NCBI GenBank assembly: GCA_018269055.1
Contig: JAFDVI010000004.1
Location: forward strand, 462,359 to 526,358
Reading direction: 5' to 3'
Length of the DNA: 64,000 nt
Origin: Acidobacteriota bacterium
GTDB taxonomy: Bacteria > Acidobacteriota > Blastocatellia > RBC074
The notes below the pieces were generated by a model. That model did no database searches and was not told where the DNA came from. It saw nothing but the letters and a program-made list of their open reading frames with translations. The position numbers were made by a program, and so were the translations under genes. This document shows, piece by piece, positions 27,579 to 36,258 of the stretch. Numbering within the stretch: position 1 is the stretch's first letter; each line of letters opens with the position of its first letter.

Positions 27579-28103
27579 ATGTCGAAATCGAAAGTGTTTA
27601 CCAAACGAGTTCTGTTGGCGGTTACCCTTTGCCTGACGATGGCGGTTTGTTTTGGAGTCGCATCAATCCGTTCCAGCGTCAGTGGCGCAAGCATTGAATC
27701 TTCAGGCCAGCAAGGCGGCTTATTGGACATTCTGCAACGCCAGAAGATGGCGATTGTCGGTTCGTGGAGCACGCCGGACGGCGATGGTTTGCCCGGATTG
27801 ATCACGTTTAACGCCGACGGAACCCTGATTGAAAGCGATGTGGACCATACCTTCACTTCAGGTCATGGCACTTGGGCACATCTCGGCGGCACGCAATACG
27901 CTTATACCTTCAAACAGTACAAAAAAGACGATCAAGATCAGGTCGGATTCGTGGTTGTTTACGGCACCGTGAACCTGGATTCCACGGGGACCCAATTCAG
28001 CGGCCCGCTGCATTTTGAGTTCAAAGATACCACCGGCAAAGTGGACACCGATGAAGGCTTGGATCTGAAATTTGAAGGCGAGCGCATTCAAATCCGGCAG
28101 TAG
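27579..28103 (+). CDS. Small exported beta-rich protein, lipocalin-like, unknown function
   Basis: 174 residues. A signal peptide or N-terminal anchor covers about 1-36 (RVLLAVTLCLTMAVCFGVA). The mature part looks all-beta: IVGSWSTPDG, LITFNADGTLIESD, GHGTWAHLGGTQYAYTF, VNLDSTGTQFSGPLHFEF. A G-x-W near the start with NADGT and GTW turns recalls lipocalin-like small-molecule binders seen as secreted hypothetical proteins in this phylum; I cannot assign a ligand. The ribosome site is strong (AAGGAG, 7 bases from ATG). It is divergent from the ECF sigma gene across a 297-bp spacer in which nothing else was recognised. Confidence 0.8.
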   Translation: MSKSKVFTKRVLLAVTLCLTMAVCFGVASIRSSVSGASIESSGQQGGLLDILQRQKMAIVGSWSTPDGDGLPGLITFNADGTLIESDVDHTFTSGHGTWAHLGGTQYAYTFKQYKKDDQDQVGFVVVYGTVNLDSTGTQFSGPLHFEFKDTTGKVDTDEGLDLKFEGERIQIRQ

Positions 28104-28112
28104 AGCAATCTA

Positions 28113-28199
28113 TGCAGAAACATGCACACAATAAGTGTGCTCATTTGCAGAAGCCCCACGTAGTAAGGCTGCGCCTTACTACGTGGGGCTTCTGCAAAT
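28113..28199. repeat. TGCAGAAGCC palindrome, copy 2 (half copy plus a perfect 27-bp hairpin)
   Basis: 28143-28169 and 28173-28199 form a perfect 27-bp inverted repeat with a 3-base loop (TGC). Just before it, 28113-28141 (TGCAGAAACATGCACAC and on) closely matches the reversed right arm of the copy at 13512-13540. It stands between two convergent genes, so it may also block transcription from both sides, though no T-run follows. Confidence 0.85.
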
Positions 28200-28205
28200 T
28201 GTCCC

Positions 28206-30839
28206 TCACCAACCAACCTGCAACGTGAATTTGAAGGTGCGTCCGTCGTTCAAAGTGTTGGTGATCGCGCCGAAGTTCGGATTCGACAATTCAAAACCCG
28301 GCTCAGCGAATTGCGGTGTGTTGAACAAGTTGACCGACTCGGCGCGAAACATCAGCCGCAAGTCATGTTTGAACGCCCAAACCCTGGAAAGCTGTGCGTT
28401 GACATTGTGTATCGGCCCTTTGCGAAACACATTTCGTCCCAACGAACCACTTTCGTTTAACGCAACAATTTCTTCCGGTTTGAGGAAACGAAACGCCGAC
28501 CGGGGCAATCGTTGCCGCGAAATATCCGGGTCCGCAATCGTTCGGCCAAGGACGGAAGGATCAAGCAAGATCGGACGGTCGCCGCCGTTTCCATCAACAT
28601 TGCCAAATCCCGGCGCGTCCGACCCAGAAGAGATGTTGAAGGGAATCCCCGTTTTGACCAACACCACTGCAGACAAATTCCAGCCGTCGGTTACAGCGGA
28701 AAACGCGCGATGGAACTTTGGTGCTTTGATCGCGTAACTGGTGCGGAAGAGAAACGCGTGGGTTTGGTCGAAATCGCTGAGGCCTTTCATATCCCGCTGG
28801 GTGATAAATTCCGACTGGCTGCGGGATTTTCGCGAATCGTTTTCATTGGCAGTGTTCGTGTAACTCGATCCCAGATCAATCGCTTTGCTGAACCAATACG
28901 AACTATCCACCGTCAACCCGTGCCAATTCGGCAATACCAGCGAAACGCGCGCCGCATCGAAATATCCGCGCGAACCGTTCACCGTCAACCGGTAATCGGC
29001 AATTTCCGGATTCGCCCGACGGTCATTAATCGTCGCCGTCGTGATTTTGGAAACATCCGCCACCGGATGCGCCCGGTTGAGGTACCACAGCACCAGCAGT
29101 TTGTGAGACCGGCTGCCGACGTATCCCAACTGCAACCGAAGCTTTTTGTTCCATTCCGGCTCCCAACTGAGGTTGTACTGGTGCGAATAGGGCGTCGCCA
29201 GTTCCGGGTCGAGCACATAAATTGTCGGTTTGCCAACTTTGCCCTGAAACGGATTGAGCAAGCTTTCCGGCGCAACCACCACGACTTTGTTGTTGAGCGG
29301 CGGACTGAACCGAATCTGCTGATAACTGACGAAAAAGATTTCGCCGAAATGGGTGCCATACGCGCCGCGAAACACGCCCAAGCGCCCCGGCATTCGATAC
29401 GCAAAACCCAGCGTCGGCCCCAGATTGTTCCAATCGCTGTCGTACGAAATCTGATTCAGGCCATTCACTTCAATCGGTTTCGTCACCGGTTGCCAGCGCA
29501 ATCCGTATTGCAAACTCAATCGCGGCGAAAATTGCCATTTGTCGCCTGCGAACACTTGCGCTTCCCACGATCGAAACCCACGATGAATCTTGCCAACCGA
29601 TCCGATGTATTGCGACGGCCTGCCCAGGCGAAAATTGGTGACGGCGTCAGTTCCAAAATCATTGCTGAACGAGAAAAAGCCGCGATGCACATCGGTTTCG
29701 CTGCTGTTGATTTGACGGCGAATCAATCCCGCCCCGGCTGCCCACGAATGCCTGCCTTCCAAACGCTGCCACTGCCCGGCAACGCGAATTTGATTTTGCG
29801 CGCGATCAATTGGAATGGTTCCGTCCGGCCCCAAACTGGTCAAGCCTGAAGGCGAAACGTAAGGGCCAACGGCATTCTCTTCCGGTTGCAGCAACGAACT
29901 GATCCGGTCGTAACTGAGCAGCAGGTTCGTGACCGTTTTTGCGCTCCAGGCGCGCGTCCACGCAATTCGCGCCAGATGCGATTTGGTGTCCGTGTCGGGA
30001 TTCTGCCCCGCGACAAGTTGGAAGGCATCCACGTTTTGATTGGTGAATTGATACTGCAGCGTTAGGGTGTCGCGGCGGCTGAGCGTTTGTTCCAACCGCA
30101 GGCCAGCCTGATGGTTATTGATGGCCTGCGGCGCGTTGGTGTTCAGCGCGCGCGCATTGATGTCCGTCCGGTTGGGCAATTCTTTTGGATAGGCATTGAG
30201 AAATTTCAACACCAATGCCCGCGTCGCCGGATCGTTGGTGAGTGGCGTGCGTTCGTCCGGCCTGGGAACCAGCACGTTGCCGTTCACCGAACCGCGAATT
30301 TTTTGCTGGCTTCCATCCACAAAAACTTTGGTGCGCGGGGTCAGGCCGAATCCGGCATTGAATCCATAATCGTTTTCGCGCGCGGGTTTGACGGAGCCGA
30401 CCTGAAAAAATGATCGCGCGCTGAACACGCTGTTCAAATGACTTTCGTAAAGCTGCCCGTGAAATCCCGATTTCAATGTTGCGGGCAACGTGATAGATGC
30501 ACGCGGCGGATTGCCGAATTCCGAACCGAAATACCCGCTGGCCGGATTGAACTCGCGAATGATCGTGGCCGTCGTTCCAAGCCGCACGTTCAATTCCTTC
30601 AATGCGCCATTGTCCACCAGGTTGAATTGAACGTTTTCATTGCGGCGACTTTCGCCCGAAGCCGAATCGGTTTTGCCGAGCATGTTCAGTTCGACACGTT
30701 TGCTGGCATCTGCCGGTTTCGCTTCCTCCGAAACGGGAGCGGCGGGCTTTTCTGAAGCAGACGATTTTCCTGCTTGTTGCGCCGGACAGACCAGTGCGCA
30801 ACCGATCAATAAAAAGGTGAGCGTGATCAATCGAATCAT
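28206..30839 (-). CDS. TonB-receptor-like outer-membrane beta barrel without the usual N-terminal domains
   Basis: 877 residues from the ATG at 30839 ([14 protein letters not shown]); the longer upstream frame lacks signal character. The signal peptide of about 20 residues could be a lipoprotein type (LIGC) or be cut after CPAQ. A charged low-complexity linker follows (about 20-50). Then [24 protein letters not shown] leads directly into barrel-type strands ([23 protein letters not shown]), which in Oar-like receptors come only after the plug. The carboxypeptidase-regulatory domain and a recognisable plug are missing. The C-terminus FKFTLQVGW is aromatic, as for outer-membrane barrels. Probably a surface receptor or porin-like relative; ligand unknown. 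Confidence 0.82.
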   Translation of the reverse strand: MIRLITLTFLLIGCALVCPAQQAGKSSASEKPAAPVSEEAKPADASKRVELNMLGKTDSASGESRRNENVQFNLVDNGALKELNVRLGTTATIIREFNPASGYFGSEFGNPPRASITLPATLKSGFHGQLYESHLNSVFSARSFFQVGSVKPARENDYGFNAGFGLTPRTKVFVDGSQQKIRGSVNGNVLVPRPDERTPLTNDPATRALVLKFLNAYPKELPNRTDINARALNTNAPQAINNHQAGLRLEQTLSRRDTLTLQYQFTNQNVDAFQLVAGQNPDTDTKSHLARIAWTRAWSAKTVTNLLLSYDRISSLLQPEENAVGPYVSPSGLTSLGPDGTIPIDRAQNQIRVAGQWQRLEGRHSWAAGAGLIRRQINSSETDVHRGFFSFSNDFGTDAVTNFRLGRPSQYIGSVGKIHRGFRSWEAQVFAGDKWQFSPRLSLQYGLRWQPVTKPIEVNGLNQISYDSDWNNLGPTLGFAYRMPGRLGVFRGAYGTHFGEIFFVSYQQIRFSPPLNNKVVVVAPESLLNPFQGKVGKPTIYVLDPELATPYSHQYNLSWEPEWNKKLRLQLGYVGSRSHKLLVLWYLNRAHPVADVSKITTATINDRRANPEIADYRLTVNGSRGYFDAARVSLVLPNWHGLTVDSSYWFSKAIDLGSSYTNTANENDSRKSRSQSEFITQRDMKGLSDFDQTHAFLFRTSYAIKAPKFHRAFSAVTDGWNLSAVVLVKTGIPFNISSGSDAPGFGNVDGNGGDRPILLDPSVLGRTIADPDISRQRLPRSAFRFLKPEEIVALNESGSLGRNVFRKGPIHNVNAQLSRVWAFKHDLRLMFRAESVNLFNTPQFAEPGFELSNPNFGAITNTLNDGRTFKFTLQVGW

Positions 30840-30953
30840 TACCAGGTTCCGTTTTGCGTAAGATATGTGGGCGGATAGGGAGCCTACGCGACAGCCGTTA
30901 TGGCTGCAAGCCGTGTGACAATCAATCCTTTGATGAAGCATGTTTTGATTTGA

Positions 30954-32948
30954 TCATGTAGCGCCGTTGATGCTCTGTGCGATCGTCTGCCTCAACACCT
31001 CGGCAAACAGCGCGCTGTAATCCGGTTTGCCTCCGCGCGACAGCGCCAACCACGGATTCATTACCGTGCAACGCAAAATTTTCACACTGCCGACTTCGGC
31101 GAATTGCGCATCCGGAATGCCTAATGCAGCCAAATGATCCGTCAAACTGTGTTTGCCCTGTCCGCCTTTCAGCCCGTATTGCTCGTAATTCAGCGAGGTG
31201 CTGGAAATGATGAAATTGTGATGTTGAATTACGCTTTCGGGATGAAACTTCAGCGCGTCGTAAATCGCCTGATTGATACGATTCATTTCCACCAGGCATT
31301 GATTTCCGGCTCGATTGACGGCGAAACACAAAATGTTGCCATCTGGCGGCGCGGTCAACATTCGCAACAGAATTCCACGCTTCGCCAACTCCGGGGCGAG
31401 TTCGCGGTCAACACAATACGCCAGTTCCTGCGTGCTTTGGATGCTCTTGCCGATCAATAACCCATATCCATCCTGGTTGAGCGGCACAACGCGATGCGCA
31501 AACCAGCACGCCGCCGCCGCCGCGCCGGGTTTGGAACCTTCCAGAATGTGTTTGCCGATGAAGGGGCGTTCGCGATGCTCTTCGCCGTGGAAGATGTACG
31601 GCGCTTCGGTTGAAACCAAATCCTTGACGTTGGTATTCCGAAAGACAATTGTCCCGCAAGGGTATGGAATATAGCCGAGTTTGTGTGGATCAATCGTGAT
31701 GGAATCCGTCCGGTGAATGGCGCTGTAACTTTCAAAAATTTCATCCGAAGGCCAGGTTTGCGTCAGTTTGCGAATCGTCGTCGGCGTTTTAACCGATTGT
31801 CCATCCTGCCCAACAAACAGCGTGCGCACATATCCTCCCCAGGCCGCATCGCAATGGTGATAAAACGTCAGGCCGTGTCGGCGCATTTCATCGCGTAATT
31901 CCGCAACCTTGTCGAACAAATCCACTGCGCCTTCTTCGGTCGTGCCCAGCACGGAAACGACAGCGATCACGGGGCGGCGTTCCGCGATGCAGCGAAACAA
32001 CCGCTCGCGCAAGGCATCAACATCGGTACGGAACTTTCCATCCACGGGCAACATCTCCAACTGATGCCTGCCCAGTCCCAATGCTTCGACAATTTTTTGC
32101 ATCGAATAATGAGACGTTGCCGGAACCATCAGCACGCCCGAATCCAGCGCATTGTCGTTGGTAACGTTCCAATCGGCAAAAAATCGTTGTAATCCTTTGC
32201 CGGAAATTGTGTGTCTGGCCAGTTCCTGATCTACGCGGCGTTCCGCCTGCGCGAACGGTAATTCCGGGTTGGCAGCAGCGTACGCCTGACATAACCGCTC
32301 GCGCAAGCACAATGCCTCGTCCGGGTCGAGATTGATCAGTGTCCAATCATCCTGCAATTCCGCCAGATTGGCTTGTTTGCCTGTCGGCAAGGTCACCACC
32401 AACGAACTCACCTGTAAAGCATTCGCCGCTTCCCTGATGGCGATGGGAAAGAATTTCAGATTGCGCGCTACCCATAAGGCTTCAAAGTTGGCAATCGTTC
32501 CCCCTGACGTGATGTGCCCCCAGGTTTCGCCCGTGTACCCCATCAGATGCGCCAATTGCGTCGCGACTTCCAGTTCGTACTGAGTGGTGATCGGCGAAGC
32601 TTCCAGGCTGACGTTGTTGGGATTGTGCAACATGGCCGCGAAGTATGCGGCCATGGCGGGCAGCAACTGTTCGCCAAGCATGTGACCGATGTAACGCGGG
32701 CTGTAAAACGGCACGTCGCGCTTGAGGTTGGCCAGCATGCTCATGAATTCCTGTTGGATGATCGCATGCGAATCCTGAAAGGAATCGTCGCGTTTGACGC
32801 GCTCGGTAATAATGATGTCGTCTTCGGGATGAAAATTGCGCCGCCAGAAAACACAATCGCGCAACGCTTCGAGCACCAGGCGCTCCAAAAAATCGGCGTT
32901 CTCTGCCTTTGGGCCGAGAAACCATGAATAAAGTTTCTTGTCGTCCAT
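30954..32948 (-). CDS. PLP-dependent group II decarboxylase
   Basis: 664 residues from the ATG at 32948 (MDDKKLYSW); an upstream TTG five codons earlier is less likely. Fold-type I family of amino-acid decarboxylases (Glu, Asp, aromatic or tyrosine). Marks are YIGHMLGEQLLPAM, ITSGGTIANFEALWVARNLKF, CDAAWGGYV and the cofactor lysine in TIDPHKLGYIPYPCG (K423 in this numbering). It is longer than typical 450-520 residue enzymes because of an N-terminal domain (about 110 residues) and a long C-terminal part. The substrate is not predictable from sequence alone. It is divergent from the S33 peptidase gene across about 190 bp. Confidence 0.9.
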   Translation of the reverse strand: MDDKKLYSWFLGPKAENADFLERLVLEALRDCVFWRRNFHPEDDIIITERVKRDDSFQDSHAIIQQEFMSMLANLKRDVPFYSPRYIGHMLGEQLLPAMAAYFAAMLHNPNNVSLEASPITTQYELEVATQLAHLMGYTGETWGHITSGGTIANFEALWVARNLKFFPIAIREAANALQVSSLVVTLPTGKQANLAELQDDWTLINLDPDEALCLRERLCQAYAAANPELPFAQAERRVDQELARHTISGKGLQRFFADWNVTNDNALDSGVLMVPATSHYSMQKIVEALGLGRHQLEMLPVDGKFRTDVDALRERLFRCIAERRPVIAVVSVLGTTEEGAVDLFDKVAELRDEMRRHGLTFYHHCDAAWGGYVRTLFVGQDGQSVKTPTTIRKLTQTWPSDEIFESYSAIHRTDSITIDPHKLGYIPYPCGTIVFRNTNVKDLVSTEAPYIFHGEEHRERPFIGKHILEGSKPGAAAAACWFAHRVVPLNQDGYGLLIGKSIQSTQELAYCVDRELAPELAKRGILLRMLTAPPDGNILCFAVNRAGNQCLVEMNRINQAIYDALKFHPESVIQHHNFIISSTSLNYEQYGLKGGQGKHSLTDHLAALGIPDAQFAEVGSVKILRCTVMNPWLALSRGGKPDYSALFAEVLRQTIAQSINGAT

Positions 32949-33136
32949 AAGCCGTACCTGCAATTGAAATGGACAGTAAAAGACGGAATGTCAAGCGCAG
33001 TGTACCATTGCAAGTTTGAATTCCCTTCACCATCATCCAACATGGATGTAGCAGTCTGACAGGAGATTTACTTTCTCCACGGCAGAAGATAAAACCTCCG
33101 CAGCGCGACAATAAAATCAACGATTGGGAAACCACT

Positions 33137-34165
33137 ATGAAAAAAATCTTGTTGCTGGCGCTTGCTGCAATGACCTTTCAAGCCTGTTCCAACCCATCCA
33201 CGGCCCCGGCGGCCAATGCATACCTGGACTCTTCAGGGCGCGATGATGTGCTCAGCGGCGGCGTCAAACTGATTCCCATCACGACGCCCAAAGGCAAATT
33301 CAACGTCTGGACAAAGCGGGTTGGCAATAATCCGACGATGAAAGTGTTGCTGTTGCACGGCGGCCCCGGCGCAACGCATGAATACTTCGAAGCTTTTGAC
33401 AGTTACTTTCCCGCTGCCGGAATCGAGTACTACTACTACGACCAACTCGGTTCGGCGTACAGTGACCAACCGAAAGACCCGGATTTGTGGGATTTGCCGC
33501 GCTTCGTCGAAGAAGTCGAGCAAGTCCGCCAGGCGTTGAAACTCGACAAGTCGAACTTTTATTTGCTGGGGCATTCGTGGGGCGGCGTGCTGGCGTTGGA
33601 ATACGCGCTGAAGTACCAGCAAAACCTGAAAGGGCTGATCATTTCCAACATGATGGCCAGCGGACCCGGTTACAACGAATACGCCCACAACGTGTTGATG
33701 CCTGCGATGGATCAAAAAGCGCTGGCCGAAATCCAGCAGCTCGAAGCCAAAAAGGATTATGAAAACCCGCGTTACATGGAGTTGCTGATCCCGAACCATT
33801 ACGCGCAACACATTTTGCGCATGCCGCCGGATCAATGGCCCGATCCGGTCAATCGCGCCTTCAAAAAATTGAACCAGGACATTTACATTCCGATGCAGGG
33901 GCCGAGTGAGCTGGGATTGAGCGGTAAACTGCTGACCTGGGATCGCACTAACGATTTGCGTAACATCACGCCGCCGACGCTGGTCATCGGAGCCAAATAC
34001 GACACGATGGACCCGGCGCACATGGAAATGATGGCGAAGACAGTGCAAAAAGGCCGTTACCTGTTTTGCCCTCAGGGGAGCCACATGGCCATGTACGACG
34101 ACCAGAAAGTGTATTTTGACGGCCTGACAAAATTTATTCTGGACGTAAATGCCGGACGCTTTTAA
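33137..34165 (+). CDS. Lipoprotein proline-iminopeptidase-like hydrolase (S33 family)
   Basis: 342 residues. A lipobox FQAC places the lipidated cysteine at C17. The alpha/beta hydrolase domain follows, with the oxyanion-loop motif HGGPG (74-78), the nucleophile elbow GHSWGG (S147), an acidic residue in GAKYDTMDP (near 287) and the final histidine in GSHMAMYDD. HGGPG plus GHSWGG is diagnostic of proline iminopeptidases and related S33 enzymes, which release N-terminal residues or act on amides. Being lipid-anchored, it would act on external peptides. The 27-bp gap to the carboxylase gene suggests possible co-transcription. Confidence 0.9.
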   Translation: MKKILLLALAAMTFQACSNPSTAPAANAYLDSSGRDDVLSGGVKLIPITTPKGKFNVWTKRVGNNPTMKVLLLHGGPGATHEYFEAFDSYFPAAGIEYYYYDQLGSAYSDQPKDPDLWDLPRFVEEVEQVRQALKLDKSNFYLLGHSWGGVLALEYALKYQQNLKGLIISNMMASGPGYNEYAHNVLMPAMDQKALAEIQQLEAKKDYENPRYMELLIPNHYAQHILRMPPDQWPDPVNRAFKKLNQDIYIPMQGPSELGLSGKLLTWDRTNDLRNITPPTLVIGAKYDTMDPAHMEMMAKTVQKGRYLFCPQGSHMAMYDDQKVYFDGLTKFILDVNAGRF

Positions 34166-34192
34166 GTAGTCGCGCCCCAACAAAATACACAA

Positions 34193-35785
34193 ATGCAACC
34201 GATAAAATCATTCGTTGACGCGAAGTCCGAAAATTACCAATCGAATTACGCCGCCAACCGCGCAAGCGTCCAGCGGCTGAAAGAAGAATTGAAAAAATCC
34301 ACCCTCGGTGGCGGCGAACAATACGTCAAACGCCACATTGCGCGCGGAAAACTCCTTCCCCGCGAACGGATTGAAATGCTGCTGGACGAAGGTTCGTACT
34401 TTATGGAAATCGCTCCGCTGGCCGGGCACGGCATGGAAGCCGAATTCGTTGGCGCGGGTGTGGTCGGTGGTGTAGGACTGGTTTCCGGTCGCCAATGTTT
34501 CATCATCGCCAACGAAGCTACGGTTAAAGGCGGCGCGGTCAGCGAAATCGGGCAACGCAAAAATGCGCGGCTGGCGGAAATCGTCGCGACCAACCATCTG
34601 CCTTCCATTTCACTGGTCGAATCCGCCGGAGCCGATTTGCCCGTGCAGCACAAAATCTTTGTTCCGGGCGGCGCGGGGTTCAAGGAAATCACGCGAAGGT
34701 CGAAGCATCGAATTCCCAGCATTTCCGTCGTCTTTGGAAATTCTACGGCGGGCGGAGCCTACTTGCCCGGAATGTCGGATTACGTCGTGATGGTCAAACG
34801 CCAGGCGCAGGTTTTTCTTGGCGGGCCGCCGCTGGTCAAGATGGCAACGGGCGAAATTGTGGACGAAGAAAGCCTGGGCGGCGCCGAAATGCATTCCAAA
34901 ATTTCCGGCCTGTCAGATTATCTGGCCGAAAATGAACTTGACGGGTTGCGTATCGCGCGGCAAATCGTCGCCCACTTGCAACCGAGCGTTATTCCGCGAC
35001 GCGAAGCGGGCGAAGAACCGCTCTATCCCGCCGACGAATTGCTCGGCATTGCTTCGGCGGATGTGCGCGTTCCATTTGACGTGAAAGAAATCATTGCCCG
35101 CATCGTGGACGGTTCGCGCTTTGAAGAATTCAAGCCGCTCTATGGTTCAACGCTCATCACCGGCTGGACACGCATTCACGGCTTTCTGGTCGGTATTCTG
35201 GCAAACGACGGCGTGCTGCTGTCGGAATCCGCTGGCAAAGGCGCGCAATTCATCCAGCTCTGTAATCAACAGAACATTCCGCTGATTTTCCTGCAAAACA
35301 TCACAGGCTTTATGGTCGGACGCAGTTACGAAGAGCAAGGCATCATTCGCAACGGCGCGAAGCTGATCAACGCCGTGTCGAATTCCACGGTTCCGGCGAT
35401 CACGGTAATGATCGGCAGCAGTTACGGCGCAGGCAATTACGCGATGTGCGGACGCGCCTACGATCCTCGATTTGTATTCACCTGGCCGAATCATCGAATC
35501 GCTGTCATGGGCGGCCAGCAACTGGCCGGGGTGATGGACATCATCAAACGCGATGCCGCTGCTCGCGCGGGTGTCGTGTTCGACGAAACCAAAGCCGCCA
35601 TCGCCAAACAAATGCTGGAAGCGCAAATCGAAAAAGAATCCGATCCGTATTTCGCGACGGCGCGGTTGTGGGACGATGGCATCATTGATCCGCGCGACAC
35701 GCGCACGGTATTGGCCATTGCTCTGATGGCCGCGCATCAGAAACTATTTGCAGGGACGATGGAATGGGGAGTTTTCAGGCATTGA
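34193..35785 (+). CDS. Acyl-CoA carboxylase, carboxyltransferase (beta) subunit
   Basis: 530 residues, full length for the beta subunit of a biotin-dependent acyl-CoA carboxylase (methylcrotonyl-, propionyl- or geranyl-CoA type). Crotonase-like halves carry [62 protein letters not shown], then [20 protein letters not shown] and [18 protein letters not shown]. It transfers the carboxyl group from carboxybiotin of the partner encoded at 36259-38238. The overall pattern fits methylcrotonyl/geranyl-type enzymes better than propionyl, but substrate choice is uncertain. The pair is interrupted by a four-helix-bundle cassette. Confidence 0.92.
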   Translation: MQPIKSFVDAKSENYQSNYAANRASVQRLKEELKKSTLGGGEQYVKRHIARGKLLPRERIEMLLDEGSYFMEIAPLAGHGMEAEFVGAGVVGGVGLVSGRQCFIIANEATVKGGAVSEIGQRKNARLAEIVATNHLPSISLVESAGADLPVQHKIFVPGGAGFKEITRRSKHRIPSISVVFGNSTAGGAYLPGMSDYVVMVKRQAQVFLGGPPLVKMATGEIVDEESLGGAEMHSKISGLSDYLAENELDGLRIARQIVAHLQPSVIPRREAGEEPLYPADELLGIASADVRVPFDVKEIIARIVDGSRFEEFKPLYGSTLITGWTRIHGFLVGILANDGVLLSESAGKGAQFIQLCNQQNIPLIFLQNITGFMVGRSYEEQGIIRNGAKLINAVSNSTVPAITVMIGSSYGAGNYAMCGRAYDPRFVFTWPNHRIAVMGGQQLAGVMDIIKRDAAARAGVVFDETKAAIAKQMLEAQIEKESDPYFATARLWDDGIIDPRDTRTVLAIALMAAHQKLFAGTMEWGVFRH

Positions 35786-35800
35786 TCATTCCGAAAGCTT

Positions 35801-36238
35801 CTCAGGATTCAGTGCTCAGGGTTCTGGCTTCAGGAGGCATTTATGGAGATCAAAAGTTATCGCGATCTGCTGGTCTGGCAAAAAGCTATGGCCCTGATGG
35901 TCGCCTGTTACAAAATGACCGATAAACTACCCAAGGCCGAAATCTATACGTTGAGCAGCGAGATTCGACGCTCCGCGTTACACATTCCTTCGTTCATCGC
36001 CGATGGACAAGGTAGAAAAAACACTGGCGAATACATACAGCGGCTGGGCGCTGCTTATGGTTCGTTGATGATGCTGGAAACCCAACTACAGGCTGTGGAA
36101 CTTTTACAATTTCTGCCGCAATCAGAAATAGAGCCGCTTCTGGAAAAAAGCTCAGAGGTCGGCAAAATGTTGAACAAACTGATCGAGAGGTTAAGAACTG
36201 GAAGGCCTGAATCCTGAATTCTGTTTCCTGACACCTGA
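35801..36238. repeat. Heptad-repeat-bracketed cassette carrying the four-helix-bundle gene
   Basis: Left border 35801-35835: five consecutive 7-bp units (CTCAGGA, TTCAGTG, CTCAGGG, TTCTGGC, TTCAGGA). Right border 36204-36238: five inverted units (GGCCTGA, ATCCTGA, ATTCTGT, TTCCTGA, CACCTGA). Both read as TCAGGNN repeats in opposite orientation. The last left heptad contains the ribosome site AGGAGG of the internal gene, and the first right heptads encode its last residues and stop. The unit lies exactly between the two carboxylase genes, so it looks inserted. Confidence 0.75.
35843..36217 (+). CDS. Four-helix-bundle protein (S23 / 23S rRNA intervening-sequence family)
   Basis: 124 residues, predicted as four amphipathic helices: YRDLLVWQKAMALMVACY, then YTLSSEIRRSALHIPSFIADGQGR, ENTGEYIQRLGAAYGSLMMLETQLQ and the final helix to about 118. 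LVWQKA, the SQ/SSEIRRSA-type segment and IPS.IADG are the hallmarks of the family found in rRNA intervening sequences and related to Avd, the accessory protein of diversity-generating retroelements. No reverse transcriptase or variable repeat was seen here. Members are pentameric nucleic-acid-binding bundles where studied. It has a strong ribosome site (AGGAGG) supplied by the flanking heptad repeat, and its C-terminal RPES and stop lie in the opposite repeat. Confidence 0.9.
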   Translation: MEIKSYRDLLVWQKAMALMVACYKMTDKLPKAEIYTLSSEIRRSALHIPSFIADGQGRKNTGEYIQRLGAAYGSLMMLETQLQAVELLQFLPQSEIEPLLEKSSEVGKMLNKLIERLRTGRPES

Positions 36239-36258
36239 GAAACCTTTGCTTTCCAAAA

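Noticed and set aside
35843-36217. Diversity-generating retroelement based on the Avd-like four-helix-bundle protein
   Set aside because: No reverse transcriptase, template repeat or variable repeat was found anywhere in the window, so only the protein family resemblance remains.
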